A program made the position numbers and the translations under genes. This document shows, in pieces, positions 42,124 through 48,961 of a stretch of DNA of 48,961 bases (position 1 is its first letter; the number at the start of each line of letters is the position of its first letter). Below the pieces are notes generated by a model. That model was not told the origin of the DNA and did not search any database. It was given only the letters and a program-made list of their open reading frames with translations. Origin of the DNA: UBA9676 sp036522155 (GTDB taxonomy: Bacteria > Actinomycetota > Actinomycetes > Streptosporangiales > Streptosporangiaceae); assembly GCA_036522155.1 (NCBI GenBank), contig DATDGI010000405.1, positions 1 to 48,961 of the forward strand. Reading direction: 5' to 3'.

Positions 42124-43173
42124 ATGACCGGGGGACAATCGGTGACCAGCCTGACGGCTCCGCTGATCAGCATCGTGCTGCCGGTCCGGGGGGTGGCGGA
42201 GTTCCTGCCCGCCTGCCTGGACTCGGTGCTGGCCGATCCGGCGGCCAGCCTGGAGGTGATCGCGGTCGATGACGCCTCCCCGGACGGCTGCGGCCGGATC
42301 CTCGACGCCCGGGCGGCCAGGGATCAGCGGCTGCGGGTCATCCACCTGGCCGGCCGCCTCGGCCCCGGGCCGGCCAGGATGCGCGGGCTGGCCGCCGCGG
42401 GTGGCAGCTACGTCTGGTTCGTGGACCCCGACGACCTGCTGGCCGACGGCGCCCTGGCCGCGGTCGCGGCCAGGCTGGCCGGCGACCGCCCGGACGTACT
42501 GCTCGTTGACTACCTGATCTGGCATCGCCCGGGCCGGGACGGCCCCAGCCCCGGCCACGGGCTGCTGGCCGCTCCCGGCAGCGGCAGGACCCTCACGCTG
42601 GCCGAGCGGCCCGCGCTGATCGACCGCACCATGACCGCTTGGAGCAAGGTCTTCCGGCGGCAGTTCCTGCTCGGCCTCGGTGCCTGCTTCCCGCCCGGGA
42701 TCCACGAGGACGTACCTGTCTCGTGCGTGGCGCTGCTCGCGGCGGAGCGGATCGCGCTGCTCGACCGGGTCTGTTATCTGTACCGCCGCCGCGCCCGCTC
42801 GTTCCTGGCCACGCCCGGCCTGGGGCATTTCGCCATCTTTTCCGCCTATGCGCAGGTGTTCGCGCGGCTCGACGGCCGCCCCGGGCCCGCCGCCACCCCC
42901 GCGGTCAGGGCGGCGCTGTTCGGGCGGGCGATCGAGCACTACAGCACGGTGCTGGCCAGCGGGCTGGTGCCGCGGCGCGCGCGGCGGGCGTTCTTCCACC
43001 GGATGGCCAGCGATTTCCGGCGCTACCGGCCCGCTGGCTACCAGTACCCGCACGGCGCCCGGGGCCTGAAGATGGCGGTCATCGAGCGCGACGCCTACCT
43101 CGCGTATCGCCTGCTGGCCCCGGTCAACCGCGTCCGGGTCGCCGTGCGCCGGGCCCGGCGGGCCGGGGCCTAG
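42124..43173 (+). CDS. Glycosyltransferase family 2
   Basis: A 349-residue GT-A-fold glycosyltransferase. LISIVLPVRGVAEFLPACLDSVL starts the nucleotide-sugar domain, IAVDDASPDG and FVDPDDLLADGAL are the first and second Asp motifs, and the region DRTMTAWSKVFRRQFLLG matches teichoic-acid-type members. The C-terminal ~120 residues are basic and helical. It probably acts at the membrane in wall-polymer or capsule synthesis. ATG 42124; divergent from the MMPL gene with 80 bases between. Confidence 0.88.
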   Translation: MTGGQSVTSLTAPLISIVLPVRGVAEFLPACLDSVLADPAASLEVIAVDDASPDGCGRILDARAARDQRLRVIHLAGRLGPGPARMRGLAAAGGSYVWFVDPDDLLADGALAAVAARLAGDRPDVLLVDYLIWHRPGRDGPSPGHGLLAAPGSGRTLTLAERPALIDRTMTAWSKVFRRQFLLGLGACFPPGIHEDVPVSCVALLAAERIALLDRVCYLYRRRARSFLATPGLGHFAIFSAYAQVFARLDGRPGPAATPAVRAALFGRAIEHYSTVLASGLVPRRARRAFFHRMASDFRRYRPAGYQYPHGARGLKMAVIERDAYLAYRLLAPVNRVRVAVRRARRAGA

Positions 43174-43288
43174 CTGGCGCGCGCTGCGCCGGAAGTGCCG
43201 GGAAACCGGGGGGAGGGCCGGGCCGCTCCAGTAGAGTCGCTCGCGTCGGATACCCAGCCAGGAGCGGGAGTAGGGGTCCAATGACAGA

Positions 43289-43765
43289 ATGCGTCACCTG
43301 ATTGGCATCATCCTGGCCATAGTCCTCGCGGCCGCCCTGTACCTCGGGGCCGGCTGGGGCGTCGCTCACATCACGGTTATCGTCATCCACAGCCAGAGCC
43401 TGACCAGCACGACCGGCCTGATCGCGCTGGCAGCGCTGCTCGGCACCGGCCTGTTCCTCGGCATCCTGCTCGCGGTCAGGGCCATCTCACCGCTGGCGAC
43501 CGGCCTGCCCGGGCTCGTTCTGCTGGGGTGGACCGCGCTGCTTGTGGTCAGCATGCACCGGGCCCTCACCTGGGTCCCGCTGCAGGCCCACTCGTTCGGC
43601 TACGGGTTCCGGTCGCTGCTGGCCAGCGGGGCACTCGCCGCGCTGGGGGCGGCCATGATCGTCCCCCTCTTCATCCCGTCCCGCTGGCACGGCAGCCACG
43701 TCGAGGACGGGGACGAGGACGGCGAGGACTCCGCCCTGCCGGCCGCCACCGGCCTGCTGTCCTGA
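43289..43765 (+). CDS. Small integral membrane protein, unknown function
   Basis: A 158-residue protein with four predicted helices (IGIILAIVLAAALYLGAGWG, TGLIALAALLGTGLFLGILL, GLPGLVLLGWTALLVVSM, LLASGALAALGAAMIVPLF) and an acidic cytoplasmic tail (VEDGDEDGEDS). ATG 43289 is in frame; an out-of-frame ATG at 43281 opens a six-codon ORF that overlaps it. No family recognised. Convergent with isocitrate lyase. Confidence 0.75.
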   Translation: MRHLIGIILAIVLAAALYLGAGWGVAHITVIVIHSQSLTSTTGLIALAALLGTGLFLGILLAVRAISPLATGLPGLVLLGWTALLVVSMHRALTWVPLQAHSFGYGFRSLLASGALAALGAAMIVPLFIPSRWHGSHVEDGDEDGEDSALPAATGLLS

Positions 43766-43768
43766 CCC

Positions 43769-43813
43769 GGCGGCCGCCGCACCCCGGCCGCGGCTGGGGG
43801 TGCGGCCGCCGCC
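43769..43813. terminator. Bidirectional terminator hairpin
   Basis: GGCGGCCGCCGCACCCC at the left and a near-complementary arm on the right form a ~17-base stem with a ten-base loop, between the stop of the small membrane gene and the aceA stop. It can serve both converging genes. Confidence 0.65.
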
Positions 43814-43815
43814 GC

Positions 43816-45180
<1,365 letters not shown>

Positions 45181-45264
45181 TGGGTCCTCCCAAACGTTGC
45201 CGTCCCCTGGGTGATGCCTGCGAGCTTGCCCGACGCGGGCAGGCTGGGGCCATGCCGACGGTAG

Positions 45265-45284
45265 TGAAAATTGCCAAAATTTCA
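45265..45284. promoter_or_regulatory. Candidate RamB operator
   Basis: A 20-base imperfect palindrome with outer arms TGAAA and TTTCA and the core AATTGCCAAA lies between aceA and ramB. Its AT-rich TTGCnAAA-type core resembles the RamB motif known in corynebacteria. It overlaps the expected promoter region of aceA. Confidence 0.45.
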
Positions 45285-45331
45285 TCTACTCTGAACTAGT
45301 AAGGGACTTTCTAACACAAGAAATCGGATCA

Positions 45332-46837
45332 TTGACGACTGATGGTCTAGACCTCATCAGGGGACCCGCCGCCGACGGTCCGCCCGCGGCCAGCCTGGCC
45401 CCGGGCTTCGCGCTGGACCTGGCCACGTTCGGGCAGCGGCTGCGCCACCTGCGGCGGGCGCGCGGGCTGACCCTCGCCGAGCTGGGCGAGCGGGTCGGCC
45501 GGGCGCCGTCGGCCCTGTCGCTGCTGGAGAACGGCCGCCGCGAGCCGAAACTGTCGCTGATCGAGTCACTGGCCCGGGCCCTGTCGGTGACCCCGGAAGA
45601 ACTGCTGCGCCACCAGCCGCCGAGCCGCCGCGCCCAGCTGGAGATCACGCTGGAGGAGGCGCAGCACGATCCGGTCTACCTCGACCTGGGCCTGCCCTAC
45701 CTCAAGGCCGGCGCCCGGGTGCCCAGCGACGTGCTTGAGCACCTGGTCGCGCTGTACACCGAGCTCCGCCGGCAGCGCACCCGCCCGACCGCCACCCCGG
45801 AGGAAGCCCGGGCGGCCAACGCCGGGCTGCGTGCGGCCATGCGTGAGCGCGGCAATTACTTCGCTGTCATCGAGGAGCTGGCAGCGGACGCGCTGGCCGC
45901 GGTCGGCTACCACGGCGGGGCACTGTCGCAGGGCACCCTGCTGGCCATCCTCGGCTACCACGGCTTCACCGTGAACTACGCCCAGGACCTGCCCCGGACG
46001 GTCCGGTCCGTCACCGACCTGCGGCACCGGCGCATATACCTCAAGCAGGAGGCGGTGGGCGCGCACTCGCCGCGGACCATCCTGCTCCAGACGCTCGGCC
46101 ACTTCGTGCTCGGGCACGGCATCCCGCGGGACTTCGCCGACTTCCTCCGCCAGCGGGTGGAAGCGAACTACTTCGCCGCCGCGGTGCTCGTCCCCGAGCA
46201 GTTCGCCGCCCGCTTCCTGAACGATGCCAAGCAGGCCAGGGACCTGTCGGTGGAGGACCTGCGGGACGTCTTCTCGGTCTCCTACGAGATGGCCGCGCAC
46301 CGGTTCACCAACCTGGCCACGCACCACCTCGGGCTGCCGTGCCACTTCGTGAAGAACGACGAAAGCGGGATCATCTACAAGGCCTACGAGAATGACGGCC
46401 TGGTGCTGCCGGCCGACGAGTCGGGGGCGATCGAGGGCCAGCGGATGTGCCGCAAATGGTCGGGCCGGCAGGTGTTCTCCGCCCTGGGCCAGTTCCCCAC
46501 CCGCTACCAGTACAGCGACACCCCGTCCGGGACCTACTGGTGTGTTGCCCACGTGGACCCGGGCCCGGACCGCGGCTACGCCATCACCCTGGGCACCCCT
46601 TACGCGCATTCCCGCTGGTTCCGGGGCCGGGACACCAGCATCAGGATGGTGTCGCGGTGCCCGGACGGCGACTGCTGCCAGCGCCCGCCGGCCGCGCTGG
46701 CCACCCGTTGGGAGGGCATGGCCTGGCCGTCGGCCCGGGCGCACTCGCACATCCTGTCCGCGCTGCCCACCGGCAGCTTCCCGGGCGTGGACGAGACGGA
46801 TGTGTACGAGTTCCTCGACCGGCACGAGAAGGAATGA
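45332..46837 (+). CDS. ramB: RamB-type transcriptional regulator of acetate/glyoxylate metabolism
   Basis: A 501-residue XRE-family regulator. The HTH covers about 27-85 (FGQRLRHLRRARGLTLAELG, SALSLLENGRREPKLSLIESLARAL). The middle part matches the ImmA/IrrE-like domain, with TLGHFVLGH in place of a full HExxH, and the C-terminal domain has the Cys-containing stretch QRMCRKWSGRQVF and CPDGDCCQ. This is the layout of RamB, which represses or activates icl in corynebacteria and mycobacteria. Start is a TTG at 45332. Confidence 0.85.
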   Translation: MTTDGLDLIRGPAADGPPAASLAPGFALDLATFGQRLRHLRRARGLTLAELGERVGRAPSALSLLENGRREPKLSLIESLARALSVTPEELLRHQPPSRRAQLEITLEEAQHDPVYLDLGLPYLKAGARVPSDVLEHLVALYTELRRQRTRPTATPEEARAANAGLRAAMRERGNYFAVIEELAADALAAVGYHGGALSQGTLLAILGYHGFTVNYAQDLPRTVRSVTDLRHRRIYLKQEAVGAHSPRTILLQTLGHFVLGHGIPRDFADFLRQRVEANYFAAAVLVPEQFAARFLNDAKQARDLSVEDLRDVFSVSYEMAAHRFTNLATHHLGLPCHFVKNDESGIIYKAYENDGLVLPADESGAIEGQRMCRKWSGRQVFSALGQFPTRYQYSDTPSGTYWCVAHVDPGPDRGYAITLGTPYAHSRWFRGRDTSIRMVSRCPDGDCCQRPPAALATRWEGMAWPSARAHSHILSALPTGSFPGVDETDVYEFLDRHEKE

Positions 46838-46859
46838 ACAGCCCAATTACAATCCGACG

Positions 46860-48515
46860 GTGAGCGAAACGACGGTGGACCCGGTGCCGGCCCCGGCCGG
46901 CGATCCACCGGTCCGGCCCCGGCTGGCCGTCATCCGGCGCAACCCGGTGGCCGTGGTGATCACAGCCGCCACCGTGCTGGCGCTCGGGCTGCGCATCTAC
47001 CAGCTCTGGCTGCCCGGCGAGCTGCTCGGGCTGACCGAGTATGACGACGGGTCGTATTTCGGCAGCGCCGTCCACCTGCTCCAGGGCATCCTGCCCTACC
47101 GCGGCTTCGTCTTCGTCCAGCCGCCCGGGATCACCCTGCTGATGACGCCGGCCGCGCTGCTGGCCAAGGTGACGAGCACCGCGGCCGGGATGGCGGCCGG
47201 GCGGATCATGACCACGCTGGCCAGTGCGGCCGGGGTGGTCCTGACCGGCCTGCTCGTCCGGCATCGCGGCGTGCTGGCCACGCTCGTGGCGTGCGGGGTC
47301 ACCGCGCTGTTCCCGGACAGCATCGCCGCCGCCCACACCGTGCTGGTCGAGCCGTGGCTGACCCTGTTCTGCCTGGCCGGAGCCGTCGCCGTGTTCGATG
47401 GGGACCGGATCACCGCCAGCCGGCGGCGGCTGGTCTGGGGCGGGGTGCTGTTCGGGTTCGCCGGCTGCATCGAGTCATGGGCGCTCATCCCGGTGGTCGT
47501 CATCGCGGCCCTGTGCCTGCCGTGGACCCGGCGGACGGTCGCCTTCGTGGCCGGGGTGGCGGCCGGCTTCTGCGTGCCGGTGCTGCCGTTCGCGGCGCTG
47601 GCCCCGCGGCGCTTCTACCAGAGCCTGATCACGGCCCAGCTGGGGCACCGGGCGGCCCGGCTGCGGGTATCGATCTGGGTCCGGCTGAAAGAGATGACCG
47701 GGCTGAGCCACGTCAACCTGCCCGGCCGGGCCAACCTGCTGATCACTCACCTGCGCCTGTATCCGGAATCGACGATCTTCCTCACGCTGGTGATCCTGCT
47801 GCTGCTCACGGTGGGCCTCACGGCCACGGTGGCCGCGACCACCCGGCGGCGCCCGCCCCCACTCGACTCGTTCGCGCTGGTCACCATGGTCCTGACCGGG
47901 ATCGTGTTCCTGCTGCCGACCCAGTTCCACTATCACTTCCCGGCGTTCCTGGCCCCGTTCCTCGGCATGGCCATCGGCCTGCCGCTGTCCCGGCTGGCCG
48001 GACTGGGCCAGCGCGCCGGGGCCAGCCCCTGGCGCGGGCTACCGGGCGTGGTCACCGCGCTGGCCGCGGCCGTGCTGGTGGTGTTCACCATCTTCCAGGT
48101 CCGGGCCGAGGGGCAGGTCAAGGCCATCCTCCCGGTCACCGGGCCGGGCAGCACGGCCGCCTTCGCCCAGCACATCCCGCCCGGTTCGTGTGTCGCCACC
48201 GACGAGGTGTCGCTGCTCATCGTGGCCAACCGTTTCGTCACCGCGGTGCCGGGCTGCTCGGCCATGCTGGACGGCACCGGCACCGACCTGGCCCTGTCGG
48301 GCGGCGAAACGCCCGGCACCGGGGCGGGCGGCAACCCGGCGGTGACCGCGGCCTGGCAGCAGGAGTTCGCGCACGCCCAGTACGCCTGGTTCTCGGCCTA
48401 CAGCGGCCGCCGGATCGCCTGGTCCCCGGCCCTGCAGGCCTACTTCACCAGCCATTTCGTGCCGGTCATGCGCGACCAGCGGGGCGACACGCTGTACCGC
48501 CGCCGCGCCGGCTAG
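46860..48515 (+). CDS. GT-C-fold membrane glycosyltransferase (GT39/83-like)
   Basis: A 551-residue polytopic protein with about ten helices. The outer loop after helix 1 holds EYDDGSYFGSAV, the acidic motif typical of dolichyl/polyprenyl-phosphate-dependent GT-C transferases. Helices then run to about residue 405, followed by a ~130-residue outer C-terminal domain. It probably transfers a sugar from a lipid carrier to an envelope acceptor. GTG 46860 starts 22 bases after ramB stop. Confidence 0.85.
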   Translation: MSETTVDPVPAPAGDPPVRPRLAVIRRNPVAVVITAATVLALGLRIYQLWLPGELLGLTEYDDGSYFGSAVHLLQGILPYRGFVFVQPPGITLLMTPAALLAKVTSTAAGMAAGRIMTTLASAAGVVLTGLLVRHRGVLATLVACGVTALFPDSIAAAHTVLVEPWLTLFCLAGAVAVFDGDRITASRRRLVWGGVLFGFAGCIESWALIPVVVIAALCLPWTRRTVAFVAGVAAGFCVPVLPFAALAPRRFYQSLITAQLGHRAARLRVSIWVRLKEMTGLSHVNLPGRANLLITHLRLYPESTIFLTLVILLLLTVGLTATVAATTRRRPPPLDSFALVTMVLTGIVFLLPTQFHYHFPAFLAPFLGMAIGLPLSRLAGLGQRAGASPWRGLPGVVTALAAAVLVVFTIFQVRAEGQVKAILPVTGPGSTAAFAQHIPPGSCVATDEVSLLIVANRFVTAVPGCSAMLDGTGTDLALSGGETPGTGAGGNPAVTAAWQQEFAHAQYAWFSAYSGRRIAWSPALQAYFTSHFVPVMRDQRGDTLYRRRAG

Positions 48516-48549
48516 ACGGCCTATTCCAAGGGGTTAGTGGTCGCGGGCC

Positions 48550-48961
48550 TCATTCAATCGGCTGCCTGGCGATCAGCGGCGGCTCGCGGCCGGCCAGCAG
48601 CCAGCCGCCGGCCGCGGCGACCAGCGGCAGCCCGGCGAGCAGGATCAGCACGTCACTCAGCGGCACGTCGCCGAACATGGCGGTCAGGCTGCTGTGCGCC
48701 CAGGCCAGCCCGGCGACCACCGCGCCCGCCATGCCGAGGACCGCGCCGAGCAGGCCCAGTGCGGCCGCGGTCGCCGCGGTGATCATCCGCCGGGTTGTGC
48801 CAGCGGCGCCCGCCGCGGTGAGCGTGCGCAGGTCCGGCGCGGTCTCGCTGCGGATCAGGCCGACGGACATGGCCAGCACGCTGAGCGCGATGACGATGCC
48901 GAGCGCGGTGGCGCCGCCGGCGATCTCGCCGGGGCCGAGCGAGCCCGACTCGGTCTCGACC
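48550..48961 (-). CDS. FtsX-like ABC transporter permease (C-terminal part)
   Basis: The last ~136 residues of an FtsX-type permease; the rest lies beyond the right edge. Two helices are seen (ATALGIVIALSVLAMSVGL and ALGLLGAVLGMAGAVVAGLAW), joined by the RSETAPDLRTLTAAGAAGTT loop, followed by a third (VLILLAGLPLVAAAGGWLLAG) and the tail REPPLIARQPIE. This order and the RSE...LxAxGA loop are the C-terminal FtsX core. Likely part of a MacB-like exporter. Confidence 0.8.
   Translation of the reverse strand, partial: VETESGSLGPGEIAGGATALGIVIALSVLAMSVGLIRSETAPDLRTLTAAGAAGTTRRMITAATAAALGLLGAVLGMAGAVVAGLAWAHSSLTAMFGDVPLSDVLILLAGLPLVAAAGGWLLAGREPPLIARQPIE

Overview
This window is high-GC actinomycete chromosome (GC-rich third codon positions throughout, many GTG/TTG starts, tight ATGA/GTGA gene overlaps). 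SepH, a RamB-type regulator beside isocitrate lyase, an MmpL-type transporter and a PknB-like kinase with an extracytoplasmic Cys-rich domain all point to Actinomycetota. A Streptosporangiales- or Trebonia-like lineage is a guess from gene style, not proven here. No rRNA, tRNA or CRISPR array was seen.

1-10.9 kb: a sugar-uptake locus. A leftward operon holds a ROK sugar kinase, an Opp/Dpp-type ABC transporter (binding lipoprotein, two permeases, two ATPases), a GH4 glycosidase and a BadF-type N-acetylglucosamine kinase cut by the window edge. A ROK repressor and a GlmS-like SIS-domain protein (probable amino-sugar isomerase/deaminase) run rightward. A palindrome between the two arms is the likely ROK operator. 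The set suggests import, phosphorylation, hydrolysis and deamination of an amino-sugar disaccharide or a related beta-glycoside.

10.9-24.7 kb: mixed accessory genes: methyltransferase, truncated haemoglobin, YCII protein, two small NTF2/SnoaL-like proteins, Nudix, metallo-beta-lactamase-fold hydrolase, membrane Ser/Thr kinase, serine hydrolase, RsmD-like methylase, and TetR with a membrane protein. At 17.2-20.5 kb lies a scarred stretch: a frameshifted and internally deleted alpha/beta hydrolase, a truncated copy of an ECF sigma factor, a VapBC toxin-antitoxin pair with its own palindrome, then the intact sigma factor with a membrane partner.

24.7-33.9 kb: an XRE-cupin regulator is divergent from a five-gene operon (CocE-type hydrolase, D-2-hydroxyacid dehydrogenase, M24-fold protein with an altered metal site, a very short PEP-utilising dikinase, Gfo/Idh oxidoreductase). 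A convergent beta-hydroxyacid dehydrogenase and an ACMSD-like amidohydrolase follow. I recognise no described pathway with this gene set, and it is the best candidate here for an undescribed catabolic system.

33.9-49 kb: mostly housekeeping and envelope genes: cytidylate kinase with a coupled Nudix gene, a membrane-anchored disordered Tyr/Pro-rich protein with 25-residue repeats and its small partner, a PEBP lipoprotein, SepH, an MMPL transporter, a GT2 glycosyltransferase, a small membrane protein, isocitrate lyase divergent from RamB (with a candidate operator), a GT-C membrane glycosyltransferase, and the C-terminus of an FtsX-like permease at the right edge.
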